From: Paracnuella aquatica
GTDB taxonomy: Bacteria; Bacteroidota; Bacteroidia; Chitinophagales; Chitinophagaceae
NCBI RefSeq assembly: GCF_003332885.2
Contig: NZ_QOWJ01000006.1
Coordinates: 186,001 to 250,000 of the forward strand
Direction of reading: 5' to 3'
DNA length: 64,000 nt
In this document: in pieces, positions 52,188 through 61,544 of the stretch
Numbering within the stretch: position 1 is the stretch's first letter
How the letters are laid out: every line of letters begins with the position of its first letter
Translations under genes and position numbers: made by a program
The notes under the pieces: model-generated
What the model saw: only the letters and a program-made list of their open reading frames with translations
Told to the model about the DNA's origin: nothing
Databases searched by the model: none

Positions 52188-52359
52188 CAGCGGTGATTTG
52201 TGGGCCGAAAGATACCAAAGAATACCAAAGTGGCTAAAGCACAAAAAACAACTGGCTGTTCATTCCCACATGTTGAATGCGGCTGCATAGAAAATATATG
52301 CTTCCAAATGCAAGCGCAAACAAAAGTGCAATGAACAGCCAGCAATTGTTTATGCGTTT

Positions 52360-55300
52360 TTACATGGCATCGTGGTGTGCAAATGTTTTGCGGTAAAAAA
52401 ACCAATACACAATAGGGAAAATAAGCAGTGTGAGCACGGTAGCAGTAACCAGCCCGCCGATGATCACAATGGCCAATGGCTTTTGTGATTCAGACCCGAT
52501 GCCGGTTGACAGTGCCGCAGGCAACAAGCCCAGCGCCGCCATCATGGCCGTCATTACTACGGGCCTGGTGCGCACTTTTACGCCTTCAAACACCGCCTTC
52601 TCCAGCGACATTTTTTGCCGCAGCTTTTTATTGAATTCCGAGATCAGGATTACGCCGTTTTGCACACAAATACCAAACAGTGCGATAAAGCCCACGCCTG
52701 CCGAAATGCCAAAATTGATGCCCGTAAAATGCAGCGCGATAATGCCGCCAATGAGTGCAAACGGTACGTTGACCAACACCAGTGCTGCATCTTTGATGTT
52801 GCCAAACATGATAAAGAGCAGCACAAAAATCGCGATCAATGAAATGGGCACTACCTGCGCCAGCCGCTCCGATGCCCGCACCTGGTTTTCAAATTCGCCG
52901 GTCCAGCCAATGGTGTAACCGGTGGGCAGTTTAATGCTGTTGGTTACCTTTTGCTGCGCTTCGGCAATGGTGCTGCCCAAGTCGCGTTCCCGCACCGAAA
53001 ACTTTACGCCAATAAAGCGCTTTGTATTGTCGCGAAACACAAATGCAGGACCCGTTAGTTTTTGTACCTGCCCTATTTCCTTCAACGGAATTTTTTCGCC
53101 GCGCAGGTTGGGCACCATCAGGTTGGCAATGTCATCTTCGTCTTTGCGGTATTGCTGTTCGTACCGAACCCGCACATCAAATTTGCGTTCGCCTTCGTAT
53201 TTGGCGGTCGCGGTTTTACCACCAATGGCCATTTCAATTACTGCCTGCGCATCGGCTTTGGTAACGCCGTAAATAGCCATCTTTTCTTCATCAAGCAGCA
53301 CGCTGATTTCGGGCTGGCCAATGTTGCGCAAAATGCCCACATCCTTGATGCCGGGCACATCGGCAATTTGTGCCATTACACTGTTGGCAATTTTATCCAG
53401 CTCGTCCAGGTCATCACCATATATTTTTACTGCATTAGATGCTTTAATGCCTGCAGCCGCTTCGGCAACGTTGTCGATAATGGGTTGCGAATAGTTGTAC
53501 GTAATGCCCTGGAGTTTGGAAAGCTGCGCATCCATTTCACCAATAATGTCATCGATTGATTTTCCGCCCAATTCCGATTTTGGTTTCAGGTCCACTTGGA
53601 ACTGCAGGAAATTAAAGCCATTGGGATCCGTACCGTCATTGCTTCGCCCTTCCTGCGACAACACTTGTTTTACTTCGCTAAACTTCATGAGTTCCTTTCT
53701 TATTTGGCCCGCCACTTTTACGCTTTCGGTTTGCGAATAACTCATGGGTAGTTCGGCCGTAACCCACAGTGCGCCTTCATTAAGTGGCGGCAGAAACTCG
53801 GTGCCCAGCCAGCGCACTGAAAACATGGTGATGGCGAGAAAAGCCGTTGCCAGCAGCATGCTCCATTTCTTGTGGCGAAAAGTCCAGCCAAAGCCACTTG
53901 CCACACTGTTGTTGATGAAGTTTACAAAGCGGTTGTTTTTTTCCCGCACATTTTTGCGCAGCAAAATGGAACTCAATACCGGCACTAGGGTTAAGGTAAA
54001 CAGCAGTGCACCCAGCAGGGCAAAACCAAGCGTCCATGCCAGCGGCGCAAACATTTTGCCTTCCACTTTTTGAAAAGAAAAAATGGGCAGCAACGCCGTG
54101 ATGATAATAAGCTTGGAAAAGAAAACAGCCTTGCCCATTTCCGTGCCCGTTCGCTTGATGAGGCCCAGCTTTGCCAGCTTGTTAAACCGCGGCATGCCTT
54201 CTTTATGTGCTTTATGATCGAGTGCCACAAACAAGCCTTCCACCATTACCACTGCGCCGTCGATGATGATGCCAAAATCCACTGCACCCAATGAGAGCAG
54301 GTTGGCACTCATGCCTTTTAGCCGAAGGCAGAAAAATGCAAACAGGAGCGCCAGCGGAATGATGATGGAAACGATCAGCGTAGTACGCCAATCGGCCATA
54401 AAAATGAACACGATCACCGTTACCAGCACAATGCCTTCCAGCAGGTTGTTCATTACAGTGCGGGTGCAATATTCAATCAGGTTATCGCGGTCGTAGAAGG
54501 CCACCATTTGCACATCTTTAGGCAGCACACGGGTGTTGAGGTCTTCTATTTTTTCCTTCACCGCACCCAGCACTACGCTGGGGTTTTCATCTTTGCGCAT
54601 CACCACAATGCCTTCCACAACATCGTCCTGGTGGTTGAGGCCCACCTGGCCCACACGTGGTGCGCTGCCCTCGGTCACATCGGCCACATTCTTTACCAAT
54701 ACCGGGTTTCCGTTGTAGTTGTTGATGATGGTGTTTTCGATATCGGCAATGGAATTGAGCAAACCCAAACCCCGTACCACGTAAGCCTGCCCGTTCTTTT
54801 CAATCACATCGCCACCTACGTTGAGGTTACTTTTTGAAATAGCATCGTACACCTGCAATGGTGTAAGGTCAAACTTTTGCAACCGCACCGGATCAACATT
54901 TATTTCATAGATCTTTTCCTGTCCGCCAAAAGCTACAACATCGGCCACGCCGGGCACTGCACGCAGTTGCCGGTCGATGGTCCAGTTTTGAATGGTGAGC
55001 AGGTCGCGGCTGTCGCGAACATCGCTGTGCAACGTGTATCGGAAGATCTCGCCGGTTGGTCCGTATGGCGGTTGCACTTCGGGTTCTACATCATCGGGAA
55101 GCTGCACATTGCGCAGCTGGTTATTCACTTGCTGGCGTGCAAAAAAATCTTCCACGCCGTCTTCAAAAATGATCTTGATCACCGACAGCCCGAACATGGT
55201 AACGGAGCGCACATCGGTACGCTTTTGCACCGAGTTCATCGATATTTCGATGGGTGTGGTTACAAAGCGTTCTACTTCTTCGGCGCTGCGGCCGCTCCAT

Positions 55301-55464
55301 TCGGTTACAATAATGATCTGTGTGTTGGTAACATCCGGAAATGCTTCGAGTGGAATTTTAATATAACTAAAAATGCCTGCAATAGCCAGCAGCCCTACCC
55401 AGAAAAAGGTAAAGGCCCTGTTCTTGAGTGAAAAGGCAATGATATTTCGAATGAACTTGTTCAT
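52360..55464 (-). CDS. Heavy-metal RND efflux pump, inner-membrane subunit (CusA/CzcA family)
   Basis: A 1034-residue inner-membrane antiporter with 12 membrane helices and two large periplasmic loops. The family start NIIAFSLKNRAFTFF, the metal-efflux motif DFGIIIDGAVVMVEG in helix 4 and NGVILISEFNKKLR in the C-terminal half identify it. The Asp-Asp-Glu pattern DFGxxxDGAxxxxE resembles CzcA-type (Co/Zn/Cd) rather than CusA-type (Cu/Ag) pumps, which have AIGAMVDAA. It forms a tripartite pump with the upstream adaptor and TolC proteins. It is separated from the adaptor gene by a 238-bp gap filled with nested inverted repeats. Confidence 0.92.
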   Translation of the reverse strand: MNKFIRNIIAFSLKNRAFTFFWVGLLAIAGIFSYIKIPLEAFPDVTNTQIIIVTEWSGRSAEEVERFVTTPIEISMNSVQKRTDVRSVTMFGLSVIKIIFEDGVEDFFARQQVNNQLRNVQLPDDVEPEVQPPYGPTGEIFRYTLHSDVRDSRDLLTIQNWTIDRQLRAVPGVADVVAFGGQEKIYEINVDPVRLQKFDLTPLQVYDAISKSNLNVGGDVIEKNGQAYVVRGLGLLNSIADIENTIINNYNGNPVLVKNVADVTEGSAPRVGQVGLNHQDDVVEGIVVMRKDENPSVVLGAVKEKIEDLNTRVLPKDVQMVAFYDRDNLIEYCTRTVMNNLLEGIVLVTVIVFIFMADWRTTLIVSIIIPLALLFAFFCLRLKGMSANLLSLGAVDFGIIIDGAVVMVEGLFVALDHKAHKEGMPRFNKLAKLGLIKRTGTEMGKAVFFSKLIIITALLPIFSFQKVEGKMFAPLAWTLGFALLGALLFTLTLVPVLSSILLRKNVREKNNRFVNFINNSVASGFGWTFRHKKWSMLLATAFLAITMFSVRWLGTEFLPPLNEGALWVTAELPMSYSQTESVKVAGQIRKELMKFSEVKQVLSQEGRSNDGTDPNGFNFLQFQVDLKPKSELGGKSIDDIIGEMDAQLSKLQGITYNYSQPIIDNVAEAAAGIKASNAVKIYGDDLDELDKIANSVMAQIADVPGIKDVGILRNIGQPEISVLLDEEKMAIYGVTKADAQAVIEMAIGGKTATAKYEGERKFDVRVRYEQQYRKDEDDIANLMVPNLRGEKIPLKEIGQVQKLTGPAFVFRDNTKRFIGVKFSVRERDLGSTIAEAQQKVTNSIKLPTGYTIGWTGEFENQVRASERLAQVVPISLIAIFVLLFIMFGNIKDAALVLVNVPFALIGGIIALHFTGINFGISAGVGFIALFGICVQNGVILISEFNKKLRQKMSLEKAVFEGVKVRTRPVVMTAMMAALGLLPAALSTGIGSESQKPLAIVIIGGLVTATVLTLLIFPIVYWFFYRKTFAHHDAM

Positions 55465-55511
55465 TGATTAATTGGTGTTGTAGGGAAATAGATTTGTTGC
55501 GGGGAAGTTGT

Positions 55512-55699
55512 CGTGAAACGTGAATGGTGAAACGTCAATGGTGAATGGGCAATCGTGAAACGTCAATCGTGCAAAGGGAATGTGCTGATGTCTGATGTAG
55601 TGATCGCTGATTTTCCCAAATCATACATCACCACATCAGCGATCAGACATCACTCAATTCACCATTCACTATTTACGATTGACGTTTCACGTTTCACGT
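55512..55699. repeat. Nested inverted repeats between adaptor and pump genes
   Basis: Outer arms GTGAAACGTGAATGGTGAAA and TTTCACGTTTCACG with GTCAATCGT/ACGATTGAC segments pair over ~45 nt. An inner pair GATGTCTGATG...GATCGCTGAT and ATCAGCGATCAGACATC forms a second stem. The structure lies inside the metal-efflux operon on the minus strand and could reduce read-through into the pump gene. Confidence 0.75.
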
Positions 55700-55702
55700 C
55701 CC

Positions 55703-56785
55703 TCAATCATTCAGCGCATCATACACCAGCAGCTGGCTTTTGGTGACGATGGTTTCGCCGGGTTGCAAACCTGATTGTAAGTAGGTAATATTACCCGACT
55801 GGCTGTACACTTCCACAGCTCGCGTTTCAATGTTGGTGCGGCTGTGGTACACCATTACCCAATTGCGGCTTTTATCAAATATTACGGCAGCCGATGGAAT
55901 GGCCACCAGCGTTTGCGGCTCCTGGTATTGAATGTGCACGGTAGCACTCATCTCAGGCTTCAGCAACAGGTCGGCATTGGGTATGCGGATGCGCACTTTC
56001 ATGGCTTTTGTTTCCGGATCCAGCACGTTGAAGATCTTATCCACCTTGCCCACAAATGTTTTATCGGGGTAAGCAATGGTATTGATTTCCGCTGTTACAC
56101 CCACATGTATTTTACCAATTTCCGATTCGTTTACATTGGCCAGCACCCACACTTCGTCGATCTGCGCAATGGAAAAAAGCGGCTCCGAATTATCGCTGCG
56201 CAACTGCACATTTTGGTTGATGTTTTTATCAATGATAAAACCGCTGATAGGTGCCGTTACGTTGTAGTTCGATCCGCCGCTGATGCGGTACACCTGGAAC
56301 ATTTCGTTGGTGCGTTTTTTTTCGGCACGGGCTTTTTCCAACTCCCGTTCGGCCGCGGCCACATCCCGTTCGGTATTCAGTTTGCCTTCGTATAGTTCGC
56401 GGGCTACCTGCAGGTTTTTTTCGGCCAGCGCCACATCGCTGATGGCATCCATGCGTTCGCGGTCGAAGCCGGCCACCTCGCCGCTACGGATCACCGAAAG
56501 CACCTGTCCTTGCCGCACATAGTCGCCTAGTTCCACGGCCACTTTGGTAACGGTGCCGCCCACCAGCGGAAACACCTGCGCCTGCCGGTTGTTATCGGCG
56601 GTGATTTTGCCAAACAATTTCAGGCTGCTTTGCACGGGTTGCGTGGTTGCTTTTGCAAAATCCATTTGCTGGAGCATCGTGTCGCTCAGCGAAAATGTTT
56701 TTTCCGGTTCTGCATGGGTGTTAGTGCCGCATGCAAATAGTGTTAAGGCCGAAGCCAGGATTAGTAAGCTGTATAAAGATTTCAT
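55703..56785 (-). CDS. RND efflux periplasmic adaptor subunit (CusB/CzcB-like)
   Basis: A 360-residue membrane-fusion lipoprotein; the lipobox is LFAC (Cys19). The order is a barrel-sandwich/lipoyl half (VFPLVGGTVTKVAVELGDYVRQGQVL, split), an alpha-helical hairpin (~115-175, REYELARE-like helices with RELEKARAEKKRTNEMF), the second lipoyl half (VTAPISGFIIDKNINQNV), a beta-barrel (VWVLANVNESEIGKIHVG) and the membrane-proximal domain. It links the inner-membrane pump to the outer-membrane channel and may bind metal. It starts 9 nt after the TolC gene stop, so the two are co-transcribed. Confidence 0.9.
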   Translation of the reverse strand: MKSLYSLLILASALTLFACGTNTHAEPEKTFSLSDTMLQQMDFAKATTQPVQSSLKLFGKITADNNRQAQVFPLVGGTVTKVAVELGDYVRQGQVLSVIRSGEVAGFDRERMDAISDVALAEKNLQVARELYEGKLNTERDVAAAERELEKARAEKKRTNEMFQVYRISGGSNYNVTAPISGFIIDKNINQNVQLRSDNSEPLFSIAQIDEVWVLANVNESEIGKIHVGVTAEINTIAYPDKTFVGKVDKIFNVLDPETKAMKVRIRIPNADLLLKPEMSATVHIQYQEPQTLVAIPSAAVIFDKSRNWVMVYHSRTNIETRAVEVYSQSGNITYLQSGLQPGETIVTKSQLLVYDALND

Positions 56786-56794
56786 GTGTTGTAA

Positions 56795-58054
56795 TTATTG
56801 ATAGATGGGAAGTGCAATGGCGTAGTTGATTTGTTCGGCAGCCAGCAGCAGTTGCTTGCGCACCTGGCTTACGCCGGCCATGCTTTCGGAGTAGGATTCA
56901 AAAAAATCAATGAACTCCACCAGCGAAATGTTTCGTTTGCGGAAATTCTCGCCCATGCCATTCAGTACGGTGTTGAAGTCGTCGGTGTACAGGCTGTGTA
57001 TTTTGTGATACTCCTGTATGCTGCGCTGCATGTTGCGCCATGCTTCCTGTACTTCGGCACGTATTGCTGCCTGGCGCATCGCCTTTTCGTTTGCAAAAAG
57101 CTGCTGCTGTATTGCTGCTGCTTTTATATTTCCTTGGTTGCGGTTCCACAGCGGCAGCGGCAGGCCCAGCGTCAGGTTTACCTGGTTGCGAAAAGCACCG
57201 CCCTGCTGATCGTACACGGCACCCACCGACAGATCAGGCACTGCCAGGCTGCGCTGGTAGCGGGTGTTGATGCCGGAAAGGTCTTGCTGCAGTGCCGCCA
57301 TCTTCCAGTCGGAGCGGTTTTGATACGCCAGCGACAGCAATGAGTCCAGCGAAGGCAGATTGGTATATTGCTCCGGCTGCACACCCGGAAAATCGGGGAC
57401 AATCACAGCATCGGTATGTAGCAGCAATTGCAGGTTGCGTTGCTGTTGCTGCACGCCCTGCATCAGTTGTGCTTTGTCGTTGCTGATGTCGATATAAGCG
57501 GTTTTCAATCGCACCACATCGCGAAGCGCCACATTGCCTTGCCTGGCCTGCACTTCGTACAGGCTGATGAGGGTATCGAGTTGTTGCAATTGCAGGTCGT
57601 ATTTCGACAGGGTGCGCAGATCGAACAACACACCATAGTAGTTGGTGCTGAGCTGCAGCTTCAGGTTGCGCAGCAACTCCTGGAACGATTGCTTTGCCAG
57701 CTCGGTGCTGGTGCGGGCCATGGCCACTGCATGGGCACGCTTGCCACCCAGCAGCAGCAATTGTTCCACTGCAAACATCTTTTGCCCGCTGTTGCCTACA
57801 CGCAGCACTTTGTTGTTTTCGGAGGAGGTGAGGTTTAGTTCGGCACTTACAACAGGGTTGGGATAAAGTTTTGCCTGCACTTCAAGTGCTTGTTGCTGTT
57901 CAATATCGAACTGTGCGGCAAGTATGTACAGGTTGCTTTGTAAAAAAAGCTTTTCTGCCCCGGGCAGGGAAATACGCAGGCTATCCTGTGCACACAATGA
58001 TCCACCCCATAGGATGACCCATGCGTACAGGATGCCTCTTTTTAATAGAGACAT
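56795..58054 (-). CDS. TolC-family outer-membrane channel (CzcC/CusC-like)
   Basis: A 419-residue protein with a signal peptide (MSLLKRGILYAWVILWGGSLCAQ). It is largely helical with two homologous halves: SLRISLPGAEKLFLQSNLYIL, QQALEVQAKLYPNPVVSAEL, QSFQELLRNLKLQLSTNYYGVLFDLR, then SLLSLAYQNRSDWKMAALQQ and EVQEAWRNMQRSIQEYHKI (motifs split). This is the outer-membrane-factor pattern of CzcC/TolC channels. It is the second gene of the efflux operon, 91 nt after the small metal-ligand-rich gene and 9 nt before the adaptor gene. Confidence 0.88.
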   Translation of the reverse strand: MSLLKRGILYAWVILWGGSLCAQDSLRISLPGAEKLFLQSNLYILAAQFDIEQQQALEVQAKLYPNPVVSAELNLTSSENNKVLRVGNSGQKMFAVEQLLLLGGKRAHAVAMARTSTELAKQSFQELLRNLKLQLSTNYYGVLFDLRTLSKYDLQLQQLDTLISLYEVQARQGNVALRDVVRLKTAYIDISNDKAQLMQGVQQQQRNLQLLLHTDAVIVPDFPGVQPEQYTNLPSLDSLLSLAYQNRSDWKMAALQQDLSGINTRYQRSLAVPDLSVGAVYDQQGGAFRNQVNLTLGLPLPLWNRNQGNIKAAAIQQQLFANEKAMRQAAIRAEVQEAWRNMQRSIQEYHKIHSLYTDDFNTVLNGMGENFRKRNISLVEFIDFFESYSESMAGVSQVRKQLLLAAEQINYAIALPIYQ

Positions 58055-58145
58055 AACGTTTCGCGATTTAAGAAAACAGGGAAATAGGCAGGCGCATCAA
58101 TGCTCCTGCTGAATCAATAAAATGCCGGCCATGCGGCGTCTTAAA

Positions 58146-58514
58146 TCACGCTTTGGGAGGAGGAATAACGATATCGCTGCAGCCTTTGGGCAGGGGTAAA
58201 AAATCGGGGGAAAAGAAATGAGGCTTAGTTGCAGGAAGTATTTCGGGAAGCAGTGTTATTTCGGGCGGAACGATCTTTTTTACTTCTTTATGCAGGTGAA
58301 AATAATGCGGCTGGTCGTTGTCTTCGTCATCGGCAGGCAGCTGTTTATCGTGTTCACTCATCAGCACATCCTGCACAATATATTCCACCACGCTGTTTAC
58401 ATCATCTACCTGCACGCCACGGGCATCATACAAATCCATTTCTTCCATAACGGGGAAGAACATGGATGTGTTCATGTGCGAAAGGAGTAGTATGAATGCC
58501 AGCAGTTGCTTCAC
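58146..58514 (-). CDS. Small exported protein heading the metal-efflux operon
   Basis: A 122-residue protein starting with GTG (MKQLLAFILLLSHMNTSMFF). The N-terminal hydrophobic segment may be a signal peptide. The rest is acidic with a possible metal site DEDNDQPHYFHLHK at ~66-79 (four His/Tyr plus acids) and a Pro-rich tail (SDIVIPPPKA). A TAatTTTA box lies 6 nt before the GTG, so the transcript is probably near-leaderless. Proteins of this appearance precede CusA/CzcA operons in Bacteroidota; a metal-sensing or periplasmic chaperone role is inferred only. Confidence 0.72.
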   Translation of the reverse strand: MKQLLAFILLLSHMNTSMFFPVMEEMDLYDARGVQVDDVNSVVEYIVQDVLMSEHDKQLPADDEDNDQPHYFHLHKEVKKIVPPEITLLPEILPATKPHFFSPDFLPLPKGCSDIVIPPPKA

Positions 58515-58599
58515 AGGCCGTAAAATTAAGAACCGCTGACAAACAAACTGTTAAACCTCCATCCGCACTAATGGTGAACATGCAAGTACAGCGATGTTT

Positions 58600-59082
58600 T
58601 CAAGCTTGATACACGCTTACCTGCATGCTTTGTTGTACCTCCGGTTTTGGAATGTCGATGTAAGCCAGCAACCGTTCTTCCAGGAGCTGCGCATAGGTTT
58701 CAAAATAGAGCACCACATCGTCCCGCACATTTTTTTTCAACCACCTGAATCCGCCTGGCAACCGGTGCAATACTTCCTTGTTATTGAGGTATTCGAGGTG
58801 ATGAATATCGGGTGGCGTAAGGCCAATAGCTTCCAGTTTGGAAATAAGCAGGTAAGCAGGAGCGGAGGTGACGCCGCAGTAATCTTCGGCAATTTCCGTC
58901 CACTCGCCGATGCCGGTATGCGCATGCCGCAAAATTTCTTCTTTGGTCAGGTGCGTTACGGTTTGCAACAGGTGCCCGCAGTTGCAGGAGCCATGGTGGC
59001 CCCAGGCGTACGGGGCGCCATCGCGTAAATTTTGTGCCGCCTGCCGCAGCGCACCAATCAGGGTAAGGTTGGGATGAGCCAT
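58600..59082 (-). CDS. Conserved-looking hypothetical protein
   Basis: A 160-residue cytosolic-looking protein from ATG 59082 (the frame opens at 59121). It starts MAHPNLTLIGALRQAAQNL and contains His/Cys-rich stretches GHHGSCNCGHLLQTVTHL and AEDYCGVTSAPAYLLISKLE, then PDIHHLEYLNNKEVL and a C-terminal helix DVVLYFETYAQLLEERL. The CNCGH motif suggests a metal site. No signal peptide or membrane helix. I do not recognise a family name. It lies 85 bp upstream of the efflux operon and 60 bp downstream of the DUF2306 gene, all co-directional. Confidence 0.7.
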   Translation of the reverse strand: MAHPNLTLIGALRQAAQNLRDGAPYAWGHHGSCNCGHLLQTVTHLTKEEILRHAHTGIGEWTEIAEDYCGVTSAPAYLLISKLEAIGLTPPDIHHLEYLNNKEVLHRLPGGFRWLKKNVRDDVVLYFETYAQLLEERLLAYIDIPKPEVQQSMQVSVYQA

Positions 59083-59142
59083 ATTGGATCCTTTTTGTAG
59101 TAAACAGCAAAAGCCGTGCATTTGTTGCCGCTCACTGTTTTT

Positions 59143-59829
59143 TTACAAAACGGAATGCAGTGATGTAGCAACTGCCGCAGGCTTGCGGGGTGCCAGTTTC
59201 TTTTTCCAAATAAAAATGGTATACCCGATGCAAACGCTACCGATCACGGTTGGCGCCAGCCACACCATTACCGGTGGCAGAAACGTGATGTTGGTAACCA
59301 GGAAGGCCGTCCAGGTGGCAATGTAGCCGCCGCCCATGCCGGCAATGTGGCCAAAGATCCAATGGCCTTTTTCCTTCGGGCCTTTGATGAACAGTTGCAC
59401 ATCTTTAGTGGCAAAGCCAACGCAGATCAAACCAAACACCAGCGGCACCGGCGCAAAGCTGTTGGGCAGCAACCGCAGGCTGGAACCGATCAGCGCAAGG
59501 CCAAAAATGCCGCCGGTGGTTGCCACGGCCCAGTCGATAACGGAAGCTTTTTGTCCGCGGCCCAATTGCTTGAGGTATAATATGCGGTAACCCCGCACCA
59601 CCAGGTAATAGGAGAAAAAGCCCACCATGAACAGGAACCAATTTTCTTTTAAAATGCCTAGTATGACGGCGGTGATAAAAACGGCAGTCATGCTCCAGAA
59701 ATAGACCCGGCCGCTGCCCCGGTGGCGGCCATTGCCTTTGCGGGTAACAGAAGCAATAAAGCCACTGATGAGTGCACCAAAACCGCCGATGACATGAATG
59801 ACAAGAAGTACAATAGTGAAGGTTGCCAT
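59143..59829 (-). CDS. DUF2306-like membrane protein
   Basis: A 228-residue protein with about seven membrane helices. It starts MATFTIVLLVIHVIGGFGAL, then has HRGSGRVYFWSMTAVFITAV, IFGHIAGMGGGYIATWTAFLV and a final GSVCIGYTIFIWKKKLAP (motifs split). Conserved His residues near helix ends (VIHVIGG, RHRGSG, FGHIAGMG) recall heme- or metal-binding DUF2306 proteins, but this is inference. It follows the LytTR regulator gene by 128 bp in the same direction and could be its target. Confidence 0.7.
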   Translation of the reverse strand: MATFTIVLLVIHVIGGFGALISGFIASVTRKGNGRHRGSGRVYFWSMTAVFITAVILGILKENWFLFMVGFFSYYLVVRGYRILYLKQLGRGQKASVIDWAVATTGGIFGLALIGSSLRLLPNSFAPVPLVFGLICVGFATKDVQLFIKGPKEKGHWIFGHIAGMGGGYIATWTAFLVTNITFLPPVMVWLAPTVIGSVCIGYTIFIWKKKLAPRKPAAVATSLHSVL

Positions 59830-59957
59830 AGTTGTTTGTTTGTCGTTTCAGGGACAAAGCAACAACATGGGTAAGGCCTTTTCCAAACCGGAGGGGCGGG
59901 GTGCAGGCGCTTGGGGCCAACAGTGAGTTTTGGGGTAAAATGCACTGAATATCAGCG

Positions 59958-60857
59958 CTATTGGGGCGAATGGGAAAGGTGCGCCAGCCGGTCTTTCACC
60001 GTTTGGGTAAGACTGCGGCTCACCGGAACCGCCTCGGTGGTGCCCTGCAGGTGTAGCCGCAGGCCCTGTGCATTGCCACTTACCTGCACCACCTGGTCGA
60101 GGTTGACGAGGTACATGCGGTGGCAACGGAACAGTTGTGGATGGGCTGCAACCTGCTGCTCCATGCTTTTCAGCGAGGCCCGCAGCAGCTGGCTGGCGGC
60201 AGCGCTATTTTTTAAAAAAGCTACCCGCACATAGTTGTCGGAGGAGGCGATGAAAAGGATAGCATTTGCCGGCAGGTCCAGTTGCTCCTTTTGTCCTTCG
60301 CCACGCAGGGTGAGCAGGGCAGGTTGTGGTGCTGCAATCGCTTCAGGTGTTTGGGGTGCAGGAGGCGCTTTTAATTCCACGTTTACCTCTTGCGCTGCTG
60401 CTGCGTACCGGCGGTACAGCATCAGTTGTTTTAAAAACACCACAAAGATGAGCGGGAACACACCCACCTCCGCAGTAATGAGCAGCACACTCCAAAAGGA
60501 GCGCTGGCCATGCCTGTTGCCATACAGCGCTTCGAGCAATGCATAATTACCGGCTGCTACAAAAAGAAGGATGATAAAAAGGTAGAGCAGCTCTTTCCAG
60601 CTTTTCCAGTGGGCTTCGGAAAAAGGCTGTGGAAAAATTCGGGGCAGGCCGGCTTGCAGCAAACCACTAATCACAAATGTAACCAGGCCAAAGAGCAGGG
60701 CATGCAGCCATACCGTTTGCTGCGGTAGGGTGGACAGGCCAAAGGGTTGAAACACGCCGAGGAACAGGGTGATGAACAGCCCGATGCCGGCGCAGACCCG
60801 CAGTTTGCGGCCAACATGATACACAAAAGGATAAGGCTGCAGGAGAAAGCGGCGCAT
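59958..60857 (-). CDS. Membrane-anchored LytTR DNA-binding regulator
   Basis: A 299-residue protein with four membrane helices in the first ~150 residues (CAGIGLFITLFLGVFQPFGL, ALLFGLVTFVISGLLQAG, LLYLFIILLFVAAGNYALL, LLITAEVGVFPLIFVVFL), a Pro/Ala linker (~170-188) and a LytTR DNA-binding domain at ~195-293 (ILFIASSDNYVRVAFLKN, LRASLKSMEQQVAAHPQLFRCHRMYLVNLDQV, split, ending SRSLTQTVKDRLAHL). This architecture is frequent in Bacteroidota one-component regulators, which sense an unknown envelope signal. A TAtcTTTG box ends 4 nt before the ATG. Confidence 0.9.
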   Translation of the reverse strand: MRRFLLQPYPFVYHVGRKLRVCAGIGLFITLFLGVFQPFGLSTLPQQTVWLHALLFGLVTFVISGLLQAGLPRIFPQPFSEAHWKSWKELLYLFIILLFVAAGNYALLEALYGNRHGQRSFWSVLLITAEVGVFPLIFVVFLKQLMLYRRYAAAAQEVNVELKAPPAPQTPEAIAAPQPALLTLRGEGQKEQLDLPANAILFIASSDNYVRVAFLKNSAAASQLLRASLKSMEQQVAAHPQLFRCHRMYLVNLDQVVQVSGNAQGLRLHLQGTTEAVPVSRSLTQTVKDRLAHLSHSPQ

Positions 60858-60861
60858 GGTG

Positions 60862-60869
60862 CAAAGATA
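60862..60869 (-). promoter_or_regulatory. -7 box giving a leaderless LytTR regulator transcript
   Basis: On the minus strand this reads TAtcTTTG and ends 4 nt before the ATG at 60857, the same spacing as at rsmA. Confidence 0.5.
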
Positions 60870-60916
60870 TTTGCTGCGGTTGGAAGCGGGGTGTGTTGTT
60901 GTGGGTTGGTTGGGGC

Positions 60917-60968
60917 ATTGTTGAATTTGTTTAATGGGTTCAATATGTTCAATTGGTTCAAGGTGTTG
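60917..60968. repeat. Low-complexity TTCAAT/TTGAAC-rich stretch
   Basis: Repeated GTTCAATATGTTCAATTGG and GGTTCAAGG units resemble the TTTGAAC...TTGAAC pairs seen near 37000 and 61590. It is probably eroded repeat sequence. Confidence 0.4.
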
Positions 60969-61114
60969 ACGGGTTTAAGTTGTTTAATTACTGTTGGTGT
61001 TGGGGCGTTTTGGGTGATGCAGAAATGGTGTGAGGGTTTGGTTGTTTATGGCTTTTAAGTAGTTATTCGATTTTTGCTTTCAGGTCTTTTTTATTGAGCA
61101 GTTCGGTTGCTGTT

Positions 61115-61540
61115 TGTCATGCTGAGCGCAGCGAAGCATCTGGGTGGTGCCAATGAGGAATGATTGGATAGGAGGCAGACTCTTTGATGCTTCGAAGTGT
61201 TTTGTTAGTGCAGGCTCAGATCCTTCGCTGCGCTCAGGATGACAGGCAAAAAGTGTGATTGGTAAGCAAAGAATATCTGAATGGAAACGCAAAATTTCAG
61301 TGATGGTGTAGGACACTTATCACAATCAGTATCTGTCATGCCGAACTTGTTTCGGCATCTCCTTGTGCCCTTGTAAACTCCGACAGGTGAGGGAGATGCC
61401 GAAACGAGTTCGGCATGACAGCTAATGAAAGGAAATGGTTTACTGCAGGTGGAGGAGTAAAGCACAATAGCTAAACAGAACGTACAAGTGTGCGACGCAA
61501 CGGCAGTATAGTAGCAATGCTACAGCCGGTTACATAAAAA
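61115..61540 (-). repeat. Composite 426-bp non-coding element, copy 2 (reverse orientation)
   Basis: Read on the minus strand, the order is segment C (61540-61437), palindrome A (61420-61334), an 88-nt linker starting GATACTGATTGTGATAAG and palindrome B (61245-61115). This matches copy 1 at 36487-36912 part by part and in total length. Segment C starts at the tail of the leuS terminator, as copy 1 starts at the response-regulator terminator. The loop of palindrome A runs opposite to that of copy 1 relative to the flanks. Confidence 0.8.
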
Positions 61541-61544
61541 TAAA

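Noticed and set aside
61080-61465. ORFs with CHPERSEGSEP and CHAELVSASP peptides
   Set aside because: These peptides are translations of the intergenic palindromes A and B, seen in the same form at several places. They are shadows, not genes.
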